Below, piece after piece: positions 31,433 to 41,526 of a stretch of 64,000 nucleotides of DNA. Location: positions 1,178,001-1,242,000 of the forward strand of contig NZ_JYKZ01000001.1 of NCBI RefSeq assembly GCF_001043005.1, read 5' to 3'. A model generated the notes under the pieces. The model did not search any database, had not been told where the DNA came from, and worked only from the letters and a program-made list of their open reading frames with translations. Each line of letters begins with the position of its first letter. The stretch's first letter is position 1. A program made the position numbers and the translations under genes. The stretch comes from Pseudomonas psychrophila (GTDB taxonomy: Bacteria > Pseudomonadota > Gammaproteobacteria > Pseudomonadales > Pseudomonadaceae).

Positions 31433-32778
31433 TGCAGCGCGTCCGCCAGCTTGCCATGCAGCCCGCCGAAGCCGCCGTTACTCATGATCACCACATGGGC
31501 GCCCGGCTTAACCTGGGCCTTGACCTCGGCAATGATGGCTTCCAGCGAATCGCAGACCTTCGTCGGCACAGGACTCGACGCAACTGTCGCCGCCAGATCC
31601 CAGCCCAGATTGGCCGGTGCGTACCAGACCACGTGATCGGCCTGAACCACACTTTGCGGCAAACCATCACGGTGAGCACCGAGCTTCATGGAGTTGGAGC
31701 GCGGCTCAATCACGGCAATCAGCGGTGCATCACCAATGCGCTTGCGCAGGCCGTCGAGCGTGGTCGCGATCGCAGTCGGGTGGTGGGCGAAATCGTCGTA
31801 AATGGTAATGCCGTGAACTTCAGCGACTTTTTCCATCCGACGTTTCACGCTTTTAAAGGCGCTCAAGCCATCAATCGCCAGGTTCGGCACAACGCCCACA
31901 TGGCGTGCAGCCGCCAGGGTCGCCAAGGCATTGGCCACGTTGTGCTGGCCGGTCATGTCCCACTCGACAGTGCCCTGCATGACGCCGTCAAACAGCACCT
32001 CAAAACGCGAACCGTCTTCGCTGAGCAGACGAGCTTGCCATTGGCCGCCCTCGCCCGTGGTTTGCACCGGCGTCCAGCAGCCCATCTCGATCACACGCTG
32101 CAAGGCAGGCTCGGTGGTCGGATGGATCACCAGCCCTTCGCTCGGAATGGTGCGCACCAGATGATGGAATTGGCGCTCGATGGCAGGCAAGTCCGGGAAG
32201 ATATCGGCGTGATCGAACTCAAGGTTGTTGAGGATCGCCGTACGCGGGCGGTAGTGAACGAACTTCGAGCGCTTGTCGAAAAAGGCGCTGTCATATTCAT
32301 CGGCTTCAACCACAAAGAACGGCGTGTCTCCCAGACGGGCCGATACCGCAAAGTTTTGCGGCACGCCACCGATCAGGAACCCCGGCGCCATGCCTGCGTG
32401 TTCCAGCACCCAGGCCAGCATACTGCTGGTAGTGGTTTTGCCATGGGTGCCGGCCACGGCCAGCACCCAGCGGCCTTGCAGCACATGGTCGGCGAGCCAT
32501 TGCGGGCCCGACACATACGGCAAGCCCTTGTTGAGTACGTACTCCACCGCCGGGTTGCCCCGCGACAACGCATTACCGATCACCACCACATCTGGAGCCG
32601 GATCGAGCTGAGACGGGTCATAGCCCTGAGTCAATTCAATACCCTGAGCCTGCAGCTGGGTGCTCATTGGCGGATAAACGTTAGCGTCAGAGCCGGTAAC
32701 GTGATGGCCCAGTTCTTTGGCAAGAACCGCCAGCGAACCCATGAAAGTGCCGCAAATACCAAGAATATGAATGTGCAT
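31429..32778 (-). CDS. mpl: UDP-MurNAc:tripeptide ligase Mpl
   Basis: A 449-residue Mur ligase that reattaches recycled murein tripeptide to UDP-MurNAc. It begins [17 protein letters not shown]; the ATP-binding loop is [16 protein letters not shown] near residue 110, and [16 protein letters not shown] is the metal-binding region. The C-terminal Mur domain ends [16 protein letters not shown]. It works with ldcA (11.7 kb) in murein recycling. Operon mpl-ubiX-YceK-like. Confidence 0.96.
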   Translation of the reverse strand: MHIHILGICGTFMGSLAVLAKELGHHVTGSDANVYPPMSTQLQAQGIELTQGYDPSQLDPAPDVVVIGNALSRGNPAVEYVLNKGLPYVSGPQWLADHVLQGRWVLAVAGTHGKTTTSSMLAWVLEHAGMAPGFLIGGVPQNFAVSARLGDTPFFVVEADEYDSAFFDKRSKFVHYRPRTAILNNLEFDHADIFPDLPAIERQFHHLVRTIPSEGLVIHPTTEPALQRVIEMGCWTPVQTTGEGGQWQARLLSEDGSRFEVLFDGVMQGTVEWDMTGQHNVANALATLAAARHVGVVPNLAIDGLSAFKSVKRRMEKVAEVHGITIYDDFAHHPTAIATTLDGLRKRIGDAPLIAVIEPRSNSMKLGAHRDGLPQSVVQADHVVWYAPANLGWDLAATVASSPVPTKVCDSLEAIIAEVKAQVKPGAHVVIMSNGGFGGLHGKLADALQ

Positions 32779-32843
32779 AGTCGACCTCGTAAATCATCGG
32801 CGAAGGGTAGCGCAGGGGGGTGAGTTTCGCACCTGATGATTCA

Positions 32844-32910
32844 TGTGGGAGCGGGCTTGCTCGCGATGACATCACCGCGGTTTGCCAGGCAGACCGCAGC
32901 TCCCACACAC
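32844..32910. repeat. REP element between eatR and mpl
   Basis: GTGGGAGCGGGCTTGCTCGCGATG at the left; the right arm is shortened to CCGCAGCTCCCACA and lacks the CTCGCGAGC core. It appears to be an eroded inverted pair. Confidence 0.75.
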
Positions 32911-32925
32911 GTGAAGTCGCTCTGC

Positions 32926-34812
32926 TCAGCGCTCAATCCCATGCTTGCGCAGCTTTCTATAAAGGGTATTGCGGCTAACCCCCAATTGCAGCGCCGTATG
33001 GGTCATGTGCCAGCGGTGCAGTTCGAGCGCCAGCAACAAGGCGTGCTTTTCGGCATCTTCAAGCGGGTGCTCACAAGGTTCCGGGACCCTGGACGGAGCC
33101 AGGCGAATAGTGGCAGGCAAGTCGCCGAACTGGATTACGTCGTCGTCACACAAAGCCGCCAGGGTGCGCAGCACATTACGCAATTGGCGCACGTTGCCCG
33201 GCCAGGCAAACTCCAGCAGCGCCTCGCGCGCGCCCTGGCTGATCCGCAACGGTTGTCCGCCCGCCTCCTCTGCCAGCAAGAAGTCCAGCAACTGCGACTT
33301 GTCAGTGCGATCGCGCAACGCTGGCAGACCAACCTCCAGCCCGTTAAGACGGTAATACAAATCTTCGCGAAAGCTGCCGTGGGCTACGCGCTCCTGCAAG
33401 TTGCGGTGCGTGGCACTGATGATGCGCACGTTAACCTCTAGTGGTTCGCCACCAATCGGCACCACCAGACGGTCTTCCAGCACTCTTAATAGACGGGTTT
33501 GCAGCGCCAGAGGCATATCGCCGATTTCATCCAGGAACAAGGTGCCACCATCGGCCTGCTGCAACTTGCCTTGCATGCCCTCCTTGCGGGACCCGGTAAA
33601 GCTGCCGCCGCGGTAACCGAACAGCTCGCTCTCGATCAGGCTCTCCGGAATAGACGCGCAGTTGAGCGCCACAAAAGGTTGGCTGCTACGCAAACTGGCC
33701 TGATGCACGGCCTTGGCAAAGGCTTCTTTACCGGAGCCGGTTTCGCCGTTGATCAGCAGCGGCACATCGCGCTCAAACACCCGCAACGCACGGCGAAAAT
33801 CGACCTGCAGGGCTTCATCCCCAAGACAAATCCCGCCAAGGCGCGACAATTGCGGCTCAACATGTACCGCGACCGGAACAGGCGCACGTCGTGCTTGACC
33901 GCGCAGCGCCGCAATCAGTCGGCGGCCATCGCGAGTGCGCAGCGGCCAACTGGTAGTCGCCTGGGGAGTGGCCCGGGCGAACAAGTCGTCGCGCGGGCAA
34001 TCGAACACACTCTCGATCAATTGCCCGATCAACCCGTCACGCACGTGGCCCAGCAGGTTCAAGGCACTTTGGTTAACGGCGCAAATAATCCCGTCACCAT
34101 CAAAGGCCAGCATGCCTTCACTGAACAGCCCGACCGACTCCGCCTGCAGGTGAAACCGCAGCAGCCACTGGTTTTCGAAATGGCCCAGAAAGTAGCTGTT
34201 TTCGATGATTTTGGCCGAGAGATTGACCAGCGCCATGGTATGAAACTGGCTCTGGCGCGAAGCTTCGTGACGGGCCGAAGACACATCCAGCACCGCCAGC
34301 AACTCACCTTGGGGATCAAACACAGGGCTCGCCGAACAGGTCAGCCCGGTATGTCGACCGCGAAAGTGTTCGTCCTGATGGATCGTCAATGCCTGGCGCT
34401 CCACCAGACAAGTGCCAATCCCGTTGGTGCCCTCCCGCGCTTCGCTCCAGTCGGCACCCAGCCAAAGACCGGCCTGTTCAAACACCTTGCGCTCGGAGGG
34501 GGCGGTGACACAGTTGAGAATTACCCCTCGGGCATCTGTGAGCAGCACAGCATGCCCGGCACCGGAGAGTTGCTGGTGCAAGCTGTTCATTTCATGACCG
34601 GCGATTTTCAGCACCTGCTGCAACCGCTCGCGGCCTTCGAGAATGCGGCCTTGCTCAAGCACGGTCGGAGCGATGGTTTGTGCGGGATCGAGGTGATAAT
34701 CCTCAAGGCATCGTTGCCAGGAACGAACGATAGACGGGTCGCACCCTTGAGGGCGCCCTTGGGTGACATCTATGACTTGCCGTGCGTGACGGCTCAAATC
34801 GGTGCTGTGCAT
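32926..34812 (-). CDS. eatR: Sigma-54 activator of ethanolamine catabolism (EatR/AcoR type)
   Basis: A 628-residue enhancer-binding protein of the AcoR class. The N-terminal half has a GAF-like sensor (about residues 75-190) and a PAS-like segment (about 215-290, DGIICAVNQSALNLLGHV). The AAA+ domain (about 325-550) has Walker A GETGSGKEAFA and the sigma-54 contact loop as GGSFTGS, varying from canonical GAFTGA. A Fis-type helix-turn-helix ends the protein (TALQLGVSRNTLYRKLRKHGI). It is divergent from the aldehyde dehydrogenase gene, whose promoter is a clear -24/-12 type, and precedes the eat-eutBC genes, so ethanolamine or its aldehyde is the likely signal. Confidence 0.9.
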   Translation of the reverse strand: MHSTDLSRHARQVIDVTQGRPQGCDPSIVRSWQRCLEDYHLDPAQTIAPTVLEQGRILEGRERLQQVLKIAGHEMNSLHQQLSGAGHAVLLTDARGVILNCVTAPSERKVFEQAGLWLGADWSEAREGTNGIGTCLVERQALTIHQDEHFRGRHTGLTCSASPVFDPQGELLAVLDVSSARHEASRQSQFHTMALVNLSAKIIENSYFLGHFENQWLLRFHLQAESVGLFSEGMLAFDGDGIICAVNQSALNLLGHVRDGLIGQLIESVFDCPRDDLFARATPQATTSWPLRTRDGRRLIAALRGQARRAPVPVAVHVEPQLSRLGGICLGDEALQVDFRRALRVFERDVPLLINGETGSGKEAFAKAVHQASLRSSQPFVALNCASIPESLIESELFGYRGGSFTGSRKEGMQGKLQQADGGTLFLDEIGDMPLALQTRLLRVLEDRLVVPIGGEPLEVNVRIISATHRNLQERVAHGSFREDLYYRLNGLEVGLPALRDRTDKSQLLDFLLAEEAGGQPLRISQGAREALLEFAWPGNVRQLRNVLRTLAALCDDDVIQFGDLPATIRLAPSRVPEPCEHPLEDAEKHALLLALELHRWHMTHTALQLGVSRNTLYRKLRKHGIER

Positions 34813-34953
34813 TTCTTATTGTTCTCCGCTCTGTTTCGGTGGCCTCACGCTCGACAGAGGCAACCCACCCTCAGCGGCAACAGAGATCCAGTCCAAACCG
34901 AATGCCCAGCATCCTCTGGCATGCGGCCCATTGCAATCACGAACTGACTCACC

Positions 34954-35015
34954 GGTCGTCGACCGTACCGTCGATGGTACAAATTGTCACAACGGCTGTA
35001 TCAGCCCTGTCACAG
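34954..35015. promoter_or_regulatory. Candidate EatR enhancer sites (inverted repeats)
   Basis: Four inverted repeats cluster 65-125 bases upstream of the -24 element: GGTC-GTC-GACC (34954-34964), GTACC-N6-GGTAC (34965-34980), TTGT-C-ACAA (34984-34992) and CTGT-C-ACAG (35007-35015). The last two share TGTCACA and have centres 23 bases apart, about two helical turns. Distance and symmetry suit an enhancer for a sigma-54 activator; binding by EatR is inferred. Confidence 0.5.
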
Positions 35016-35078
35016 CACCCCCTGCCCAATCGCCTCAAAAAAGCCTTGAAGCCACGGTTTACAAGGACTTCACAAATA

Positions 35079-35094
35079 TGGCCCAGCCCTTGCT
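35079..35094 (+). promoter_or_regulatory. Sigma-54 promoter of aldehyde dehydrogenase gene
   Basis: TGGCCCAGCCCTTGCT has GG at 35080-35081 and GC at 35092-35093 with exactly 10 bases between, the sigma-54 -24/-12 rule. Transcription should begin near 35105, about 54 bases before the ATG. Confidence 0.8.
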
Positions 35095-35158
35095 CCTGCT
35101 TGTATCAGCGCCACAGCGCGTCCTCCCATAAGCACAATAAAGCCAGGAGACACACACC

Positions 35159-36679
35159 ATGCGTTACGCACAACCCGGTACTGAAGGCTCGATCGTCTCG
35201 TTCAAGAGCCGTTACGGTAACTACATCGGCGGCGAATTCGTGGCGCCCGTCAAAGGCCAGTACTTCACCAATACCTCGCCTGTGAACGGCAAAGCCATCG
35301 CCGAATTCCCGCGTTCGACCGCAGAAGACATCGACAAAGCTCTCGACGCCGCCCATGCCGCCGCCGATGCCTGGGGCGCGACATCCGTGCAGGCTCGCTC
35401 GCTGGTGCTGTTGAAAATCGCTGATCGCATCGAACAAAATCTCGAACTGCTGGCCGTGACCGAAACCTGGGACAACGGTAAAGCAGTACGCGAAACCCTG
35501 AATGCAGACGTGCCGCTGGCAGCCGACCACTTCCGCTATTACGCCGGCTGCATCCGCGCACAAGAAGGCAGCGCGGCCGAGATTGACGGCAATACCGTGG
35601 CCTACCACATCCACGAACCGCTGGGCGTGGTCGGGCAGATCATCCCCTGGAACTTCCCGCTGCTGATGGCCGCCTGGAAACTTGCGCCAGCACTGGCTGC
35701 CGGTAACTGCGTAGTCCTCAAACCCGCCGAGCAAACCCCGCTGAGCATCACGGTGCTGATGGAACTGATCGGCGACCTGTTGCCACCCGGCGTCCTCAAC
35801 GTCGTGCAAGGTTTCGGCAAGGAAGCTGGCGAAGCGCTGGCCACCAGTAAGCGTATTGCCAAGATTGCCTTCACCGGCTCCACACCCGTGGGCTCGCACA
35901 TCATGAAATGTGCTGCCGAAAACATCATTCCGTCGACCGTTGAACTGGGCGGCAAGTCGCCGAACATCTTCTTCGAAGACATCATGCAGGCTGAGCCAAC
36001 CTTCATCGAGAAAGCCGCTGAAGGCCTGGTGCTGGCGTTCTTCAACCAGGGTGAAGTCTGCACGTGCCCATCGCGGGCACTGATTCAGGAGTCGATCTAC
36101 GACGACTTCATGAAAGTGGTGATGAAAAAAGTCGAGTCGATCAAGCGTGGCGACCCGCTGGACACCGACACCATGGTCGGCGCCCAGGCGTCCGAGCAGC
36201 AATTCGACAAGATCCTGTCCTACCTTGAAATCGCCAAGGCTGAAGGCGCCGAGCTGCTGACCGGCGGCCAAGTGGCTAAACTCGAAGGCGACCTGGCAAC
36301 CGGCTATTACATCCAGCCGACCCTGCTCAAGGGCACCAACAAAATGCGCGTATTCCAGGAAGAAATCTTTGGCCCGGTGGTCAGCATCACCACCTTCAAG
36401 GACGAAGCCGAAGCGCTGGCGATCGCCAACGACACCGAGTTTGGTCTGGGTGCAGGCCTGTGGACTCGCGACATCAACCGCGCCTACCGCATGGGCCGCG
36501 CAATCAAGGCCGGTCGTGTGTGGACCAATTGCTATCACCTGTACCCGGCACATGCGGCGTTCGGTGGTTACAAAAAATCCGGCGTTGGCCGTGAGACCCA
36601 CAAGATGATGCTCGACCACTATCAGCAGACTAAAAACCTGCTGGTGAGCTACGACACCAACCCGCTGGGCTTCTTCTAA
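35159..36679 (+). CDS. exaC: NAD-dependent aldehyde dehydrogenase (ExaC/AcoD type)
   Basis: A 506-residue aldehyde dehydrogenase with the general-base Glu262 in VELGGKSPN, catalytic Cys301 in [13 protein letters not shown], and the NAD-binding [13 protein letters not shown]. It most likely oxidises acetaldehyde released from ethanolamine to acetate. ExaC proteins of Pseudomonas also act on ethanol and hydrazones. AGGAG precedes the ATG. Its gene is driven by a sigma-54 promoter opposite eatR and is followed by a REP pair and a second sigma-54 promoter for eat. Confidence 0.92.
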   Translation: MRYAQPGTEGSIVSFKSRYGNYIGGEFVAPVKGQYFTNTSPVNGKAIAEFPRSTAEDIDKALDAAHAAADAWGATSVQARSLVLLKIADRIEQNLELLAVTETWDNGKAVRETLNADVPLAADHFRYYAGCIRAQEGSAAEIDGNTVAYHIHEPLGVVGQIIPWNFPLLMAAWKLAPALAAGNCVVLKPAEQTPLSITVLMELIGDLLPPGVLNVVQGFGKEAGEALATSKRIAKIAFTGSTPVGSHIMKCAAENIIPSTVELGGKSPNIFFEDIMQAEPTFIEKAAEGLVLAFFNQGEVCTCPSRALIQESIYDDFMKVVMKKVESIKRGDPLDTDTMVGAQASEQQFDKILSYLEIAKAEGAELLTGGQVAKLEGDLATGYYIQPTLLKGTNKMRVFQEEIFGPVVSITTFKDEAEALAIANDTEFGLGAGLWTRDINRAYRMGRAIKAGRVWTNCYHLYPAHAAFGGYKKSGVGRETHKMMLDHYQQTKNLLVSYDTNPLGFF

Positions 36680-36686
36680 CCCCGCA

Positions 36687-36751
36687 AACCCGTAGGAGCG
36701 AGCCTGCTCGCGAAGGCCGTTCGCGAGCAGGCTCGCTCCTACAACGGGTTT
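36687..36751. repeat. REP palindrome pair after aldehyde dehydrogenase
   Basis: Near-perfect inverted pair: CCCGTAGGAGCGAGCCTGCT then CGCGAA, a 5-base centre GGCCG, and the complementary TTCGCGAGCAGGCTCGCTCCTAC. Very stable as RNA; it should isolate the exaC transcript from the downstream eat promoter. Confidence 0.9.
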
Positions 36752-36773
36752 CAACTGCTCTATACCGAGCCTT

Positions 36774-36789
36774 TGGCCCAGCTCTTGCT
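36774..36789 (+). promoter_or_regulatory. Sigma-54 promoter of eat-eutBC
   Basis: TGGCCCAGCTCTTGCT matches the exaC promoter at 15 of 16 bases, with GG at 36775-36776 and GC at 36787-36788, 10 bases between. Predicted start near 36800, about 38 bases before the eat ATG. Confidence 0.8.
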
Positions 36790-36837
36790 TTGCTCCCTGT
36801 CATATTTTCTCAAACTATAAAAGAACAGGTGACTCCC

Positions 36838-38283
36838 ATGCCTAGCGAACCTACTCCCGCTTCGGCGGCATCCTCTGTCGACTTTGAAAAAGTCGGCAGT
36901 GAATATTTCCAACAACGAGAATTGAAAAAAGGCGCTGCCGGCTGGGTCCTGCTGGTGGGCCTGGGCGTGGCCTATGTAATTTCCGGCGACTATGCCGGCT
37001 GGAACTTTGGTCTGGCCCAAGGCGGCTGGGGCGGGATGTTTATCGCCACATTGCTGATGGCCACCATGTACTTGTGCATGTGCTTTTCGCTGGCTGAACT
37101 GTCTTCGATGATCCCCACCGCCGGTGGCGGCTATGGCTTTGCGCGCAGCGCATTCGGGCCTTGGGGCGGGTTTCTGACCGGTACCGCCATCCTGATCGAG
37201 TACGCCATCGCACCCGCGGCCATTGCCGTGTTCATTGGCGCCTACTGCGAGTCGCTCTTCGGAATTGGCGGCTGGATGATCTATCTGGCGTTCTACATCA
37301 TCTTTATCGGCATCCACATTTTCGGGGTCGGCGAAGCGCTCAAGCTGATGTTTATCATCACCGCCGTGGCCGCAATTGCGCTTGGGGTGTTTCTGGTCGC
37401 GATGGTGCCGCACTTCAGTGTCGCCAACCTGCTGGATATCCCGGTCACCGAAGCCAAAGGCGCCAGCCCCTTCCTGCCGTTCGGTTATGTCGGCGTCTGG
37501 GCCGCCATTCCCTACGCAATCTGGTTTTTCCTCGCAGTCGAAGGCGTGCCGCTGGCCGCTGAAGAAACCAAAAACCCCAAGCGCGACCTGCCTCGCGGCC
37601 TGATTGGCGCCATGCTGGTACTGGCCACCTTCGCCCTGCTGATTCTGGTGATTGGTCCAGGGGGCGCGGGGGCAAACAGCTTGATGACCTCGGGTAATCC
37701 GCTGGTTGAAGCACTGAGCAAGGCTTACGGCGGCTCGACCTGGATGGGCAGTTTTGTGAACCTGGTGGGCCTGGCCGGTTTGATCGCCAGCTTCTTCTCG
37801 ATTATTTACGCTTACTCGCGTCAGATATTCGCCCTGTCCCGCGCAGGCTACTTGCCGCGCAAACTGTCCGAAACCAACAAGAGCAAGGCTCCCGTTCTGG
37901 CCTTGATCATTCCCGGCATTATCGGTTTCGGCCTGTCGCTGACCGGCCAGGGCGACTTGCTGATTCTCGTGGCAGTGTTTGGCGCAACGATTTCCTACGT
38001 GCTGATGATGGCCGCGCATATCACCCTGCGCATTCGTCGCCCCAAAATGGAGCGTCCGTATCGCACGCCGGGCGGTATTTTCACTTCAGGCATCGCTTTG
38101 GTGCTCGCTTGCGTCGCAGTAGTCGCCGGGTTCCTGGTAGATCCACGGGTGGTGATTGGCGCTGCGGTGATCTATGGAGTATTAATTGCCTACTTCGCTT
38201 TCTACAGTCGCCACCACTTGGTGGCCGGCACGCCGGAAGAGGAATTCGCGGCTATTCAACAGGCCGAAAAGGCCCTGCATTAA
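36838..38283 (+). CDS. eat: Ethanolamine permease (APC family)
   Basis: A 481-residue amino acid-polyamine-organocation transporter with about 12 hydrophobic segments. The N-terminus (residues 1-38) is hydrophilic, then AAGWVLLVGLGVAYVISGDYAGWNFG starts the first helices; IPTAGGGYGFARSAFGPWGGF is a family landmark. It should import ethanolamine at the inner membrane. The open frame begins at 36790, but ATG at 36838 follows AACAGGTGACTCCC. It is first in the eat-eutB-eutC operon under its own sigma-54 promoter. Confidence 0.93.
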   Translation: MPSEPTPASAASSVDFEKVGSEYFQQRELKKGAAGWVLLVGLGVAYVISGDYAGWNFGLAQGGWGGMFIATLLMATMYLCMCFSLAELSSMIPTAGGGYGFARSAFGPWGGFLTGTAILIEYAIAPAAIAVFIGAYCESLFGIGGWMIYLAFYIIFIGIHIFGVGEALKLMFIITAVAAIALGVFLVAMVPHFSVANLLDIPVTEAKGASPFLPFGYVGVWAAIPYAIWFFLAVEGVPLAAEETKNPKRDLPRGLIGAMLVLATFALLILVIGPGGAGANSLMTSGNPLVEALSKAYGGSTWMGSFVNLVGLAGLIASFFSIIYAYSRQIFALSRAGYLPRKLSETNKSKAPVLALIIPGIIGFGLSLTGQGDLLILVAVFGATISYVLMMAAHITLRIRRPKMERPYRTPGGIFTSGIALVLACVAVVAGFLVDPRVVIGAAVIYGVLIAYFAFYSRHHLVAGTPEEEFAAIQQAEKALH

Positions 38284-38297
38284 CCGCTGAGAAATCC

Positions 38298-38318
38298 GCC
38301 AGACGCGCTGCGTCTGGC
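38298..38318 (+). other. Perfect inverted repeat before eutB
   Basis: GCCAGACGC (38298-38306) and GCGTCTGGC (38310-38318) form a 9-base-pair stem with a 3-base loop in the 52-base eat-eutB gap, 17 bases before the eutB ATG. GGAG of the ribosome binding site follows just after the stem. Possibly a processing or stability element. Confidence 0.6.
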
Positions 38319-38335
38319 GTCATGGAGCACCCTGA

Positions 38336-39736
38336 ATGGCAACTTTCTCTCATGCGGTTGGCACCCAGACCTACCGCTTCGACAGCCTCAAAGAGGTGAT
38401 GGCCAAAGCCAGCCCGGCACGTTCCGGGGATTTTTTGGCCGGCGTGGCCGCCCTGAACGACGGCGAACGCGTCGCTGCACAAATGGCGCTGGCTGATATC
38501 CCGCTCGCGTACTTCCTGCAAGAAATGTTGATCCCGTACGAATCCGATGAAGTCACCCGGCTGATAATCGACAGCCATGACCTGCAAGCCTTCGCTACCG
38601 TGAGCCACCTGACGGTCGGTGGCTTTCGCGACTGGCTGCTCAGCGACGCGGCCGATGAACATAGCCTGCGCGCCCTGGCGCCAGGCCTGACGCCGGAAAT
38701 GGCCGCTGCCGTCTCGAAAATCATGCGTGTGCAAGACCTGATTCTGGTGGCGCAAAAGATCCGTGTCGTCACCCAGTTTCGCGGCACCATGGGCCTGCGC
38801 GGCAGACTTTCGACTCGCCTGCAGCCCAACCACCCCACCGATGACCCGGCCGGGATTGCCGCGAGCATTCTCGACGGGCTGCTGTACGGCAACGGCGACG
38901 CAATGATCGGTATCAACCCGGCCACCGACAGCATCGCCTCGATCTGCGACTTGCTGAACATGCTCGACGCAATCATTCAGCGCTATGAAATCCCGACCCA
39001 GTCCTGCGTACTGACCCATGTCACCACCTCAATCGAGGCGATCAATCGTGGAGTTCCACTGGACCTGGTGTTCCAGTCGATTGCAGGCACCGAAGCGGCC
39101 AACGCCAGTTTCGGTATCAACTTGAATGTATTGCAGGAAGGGTATGAAGCGGGTTTAAGCCTCAATCGCGGCACGTTGGGCAACAACTTGATGTATTTCG
39201 AGACAGGTCAGGGCAGCGCGCTATCAGCCAACGCCCATTTCGCAGTGGATCAACAAACCTGCGAGACCCGGGCCTACGCCGTTGCGCGGCATTTCAAACC
39301 GTTTTTGGTCAATACCGTGGTCGGCTTTATCGGCCCCGAGTACCTGTACAACGGCAAGCAGATTATTCGAGCCGGTCTTGAGGACCACTTCTGCGGCAAG
39401 TTGCTGGGCGTGCCGATGGGCTGCGACATCTGCTACACCAACCACGCCGAAGCCGACCAGGACGATATGGACACCCTGTTGACGCTGCTGAGCGTGGCCG
39501 GGATCAACTTCATCATGGGCATTCCGGGGTCGGACGACATCATGCTCAACTATCAGACCACTTCCTTCCATGACGCGCTGTATGCGCGCAAAACCCTGGG
39601 ACTCAAGCCTGCACCCGAGTTTGAACAGTGGCTGAGCAAAGTCGGAATTTTCACTCAGGCCGACGGCCGGATTGAGTTCGGTCATCAATTGCCACCCGCA
39701 TTTCGCCAGGCGCTGGCTCACTTGGGAGGACGCTGA
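38336..39736 (+). CDS. eutB: Ethanolamine ammonia-lyase large subunit
   Basis: A 466-residue catalytic subunit of the adenosylcobalamin-dependent lyase that splits ethanolamine into acetaldehyde and ammonia. Conserved stretches include [40 protein letters not shown] and [22 protein letters not shown]. Size is close to E. coli EutB (453). GGAG precedes the ATG. No eutA reactivase and no microcompartment shell genes are present, so the pathway runs free in the cytoplasm. Confidence 0.97.
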   Translation: MATFSHAVGTQTYRFDSLKEVMAKASPARSGDFLAGVAALNDGERVAAQMALADIPLAYFLQEMLIPYESDEVTRLIIDSHDLQAFATVSHLTVGGFRDWLLSDAADEHSLRALAPGLTPEMAAAVSKIMRVQDLILVAQKIRVVTQFRGTMGLRGRLSTRLQPNHPTDDPAGIAASILDGLLYGNGDAMIGINPATDSIASICDLLNMLDAIIQRYEIPTQSCVLTHVTTSIEAINRGVPLDLVFQSIAGTEAANASFGINLNVLQEGYEAGLSLNRGTLGNNLMYFETGQGSALSANAHFAVDQQTCETRAYAVARHFKPFLVNTVVGFIGPEYLYNGKQIIRAGLEDHFCGKLLGVPMGCDICYTNHAEADQDDMDTLLTLLSVAGINFIMGIPGSDDIMLNYQTTSFHDALYARKTLGLKPAPEFEQWLSKVGIFTQADGRIEFGHQLPPAFRQALAHLGGR

Positions 39737-39738
39737 AC

Positions 39739-40548
39739 ATGGCCAACACCCCGCCCCAAAGCCCTAACCCGTGGCTGGAGCTGCGCCGCCTGACCCCGGC
39801 GCGCATTGCGCTGGGCCGCACGGGCACCAGTATGCCGACTCAGGCCCAGCTGGATTTTCAGTTTGCTCACGCCCAGGCCCGTGATGCGGTGCATTTACCG
39901 TTTGATCACCCGGGCTTGAGCGCGCAATTGAGCGAGCGCGGGCGCGAAAGCCTGTTGCTGCACAGCGCCGCAATTGACCGCCACAGCTACCTGCAACGCC
40001 CGGATCTGGGGCGCAAGCTTAACGACAGCTCGGCACAGCAATTGCGCGACTACGCCCAAGCCAACCCCGGGGGGATCGATGTGGCGGTGGTGGTTGCTGA
40101 TGGTTTGTCGGCACTGGCTGTTCATCGCCACACCCTGCCCTTTTTGGCGCGCATGGAAGAACACACAGCCACCGAGGGCTGGTCACTGTCACCCGTCATT
40201 TTGGTGGAGCAAGGCCGTGTCGCCGTGGCCGACGAGATCGGCGAACTGCTGGGCGCAAGAATGGTGGTGATGCTGATCGGCGAGCGCCCCGGCCTCAGTT
40301 CACCCGACAGCCTGGGGCTGTACTTCACCTATGCGCCCAAGATCGGCCTGACCGATGCATATCGCAACTGCATCTCCAATGTAAGGCTCGAAGGCTTGAG
40401 CTATGGCATGGCCGCTCATCGGCTGGCGTATTTGATGCGCGAGGCCTGCCGTCGGCAATTGTCGGGGGTCAACTTGAAGGATGAAGCACAGGTACAGACC
40501 GTGGACGTGGGTGCCCCCAGCGAAAACTTCCTGCTCAAGGGCGAGTAA
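39739..40548 (+). CDS. eutC: Ethanolamine ammonia-lyase small subunit
   Basis: A 269-residue subunit that, with EutB, binds adenosylcobalamin. The N-terminal part has [20 protein letters not shown]; the cobalamin-binding domain includes [15 protein letters not shown] and [23 protein letters not shown]. It starts 2 bases after the eutB stop, with AGGACG as ribosome binding site inside eutB. A REP pair follows. Confidence 0.97.
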   Translation: MANTPPQSPNPWLELRRLTPARIALGRTGTSMPTQAQLDFQFAHAQARDAVHLPFDHPGLSAQLSERGRESLLLHSAAIDRHSYLQRPDLGRKLNDSSAQQLRDYAQANPGGIDVAVVVADGLSALAVHRHTLPFLARMEEHTATEGWSLSPVILVEQGRVAVADEIGELLGARMVVMLIGERPGLSSPDSLGLYFTYAPKIGLTDAYRNCISNVRLEGLSYGMAAHRLAYLMREACRRQLSGVNLKDEAQVQTVDVGAPSENFLLKGE

Positions 40549-40857
40549 CGATCAAGCCCCCGTGGGAGCGAGCCTGCTCGCGAATGATCTTCGCGAGCAG
40601 GCTCGCTCCCACGGCTGGAGTATCTTTCTGTGCCTGCGACCCTTGTCGCAGCCTCGCTTCGCATCTCAACGGCTACACGTTTTGAACAGCTGGAAATTCA
40701 ATACACGCTTCGCTACAAACTCCATCAGCAGAATTCGTCTCAATCCGTATAATCCGATTCCTTAAAAAAGTACGAAAAAACTACATTAGTTGTAGTTAAC
40801 TACCTACCCCTCCCCGCACAGACCTGCAGAGCCGGGTCATCAACACAGGTGCTTTAC
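40549..40857. other. Intergenic region eutC - dedA
   Basis: This 309-base gap holds a REP pair at 40559-40616 and then an AT-richer stretch (about 40690-40800) likely to carry the dedA promoter. I see no open frame or RNA gene. Confidence 0.5.
40559..40616. repeat. REP palindrome pair after eutC
   Basis: CCGTGGGAGCGAGCCTGCTC then GCGAA, a 4-base centre, and TTCGCGAGCAGGCTCGCTCCCACGG. Nearly perfect inverted pair, likely the 3-prime boundary of the eat-eutBC transcript. Confidence 0.9.
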
Positions 40858-41511
40858 ATGGATTTCAACCCGATCGACATTATCCTGCACCTCGATGTGT
40901 ACCTCGACATGCTGGTGAACAATTACGGGCCATGGATCTACGCCATCCTGTTTCTGGTGATTTTTTGCGAGACCGGCCTGGTGGTTATGCCGTTCTTGCC
41001 GGGTGATTCGCTGCTCTTTATCGCAGGCGCTGTAGCGGCAGGCGGCGGCATGGACCCTGTATTGCTCGGGGGCTTGCTGATGCTGGCTGCGATTCTGGGC
41101 GACAGCACCAACTATGTGATCGGACGAACGGCAGGCGAGCGCTTGTTCAGCAACCCGAACTCAAAAATCTTCCGTCGCGACTACCTCGAAAAAACCCACG
41201 ACTTCTACGAACGTCATGGCGGTAAAACCGTCACGATGGCGCGCTTCCTGCCAATTTTCCGTACCTTCGCGCCGTTTGTTGCCGGCGTGGCACGCATGTT
41301 CTACCCGCGCTTCTTCATGTTCAGCGTATTTGGCACGATCTTGTGGGTCGGCGGCCTGGTAACCCTGGGTTACTTCTTCGGCAACGTACCTTTCATCAAG
41401 ACAAACCTGTCCTTGCTGGTGGTAGGCATCATCTTGCTGTCGCTGGTACCCATGATTATTGGCGTAGTCCGCAGCCGCATGGGTCGTACTCCGTCTAAAG
41501 CCAAAGCCTGA
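40858..41511 (+). CDS. DedA family membrane protein
   Basis: A 217-residue polytopic inner-membrane protein of the DedA/VTT family. Typical parts are FCETGLVVMPFLPGDSLLF, GDSTNYVIGRTAGE, and FYERHGGKTVTMARFLPIFRTFAPFVAGVARM. DedA proteins are linked to polyprenyl-phosphate recycling and envelope homeostasis. The frame opens 3 codons earlier with a TTG-type start, but ATG at 40858 after CACAGGTGCTTTAC is better. mtfA follows by 15 bases. Confidence 0.93.
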   Translation: MDFNPIDIILHLDVYLDMLVNNYGPWIYAILFLVIFCETGLVVMPFLPGDSLLFIAGAVAAGGGMDPVLLGGLLMLAAILGDSTNYVIGRTAGERLFSNPNSKIFRRDYLEKTHDFYERHGGKTVTMARFLPIFRTFAPFVAGVARMFYPRFFMFSVFGTILWVGGLVTLGYFFGNVPFIKTNLSLLVVGIILLSLVPMIIGVVRSRMGRTPSKAKA

Positions 41512-41526
41512 TCGGACTCGCCTACC

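Larger units (their letters stand above)
34813..35158. other. Divergent control region eatR / aldehyde dehydrogenase
   Basis: This 346-base gap holds a sigma-54 promoter (35079-35094) and a cluster of short inverted repeats upstream (34954-35015). No open frame of note was seen. Confidence 0.8.

Noticed and set aside
34917..34935. TGGCAT...TTGCA resembling a sigma-54 promoter
   Set aside because: The GG and GC are separated by 13 bases instead of 10; the site at 35079 fits exactly.
36790..36837. Upstream extension of the eat reading frame
   Set aside because: It would overlap the predicted sigma-54 transcription start near 36800; the ATG at 36838 is downstream of it and has a ribosome binding site.
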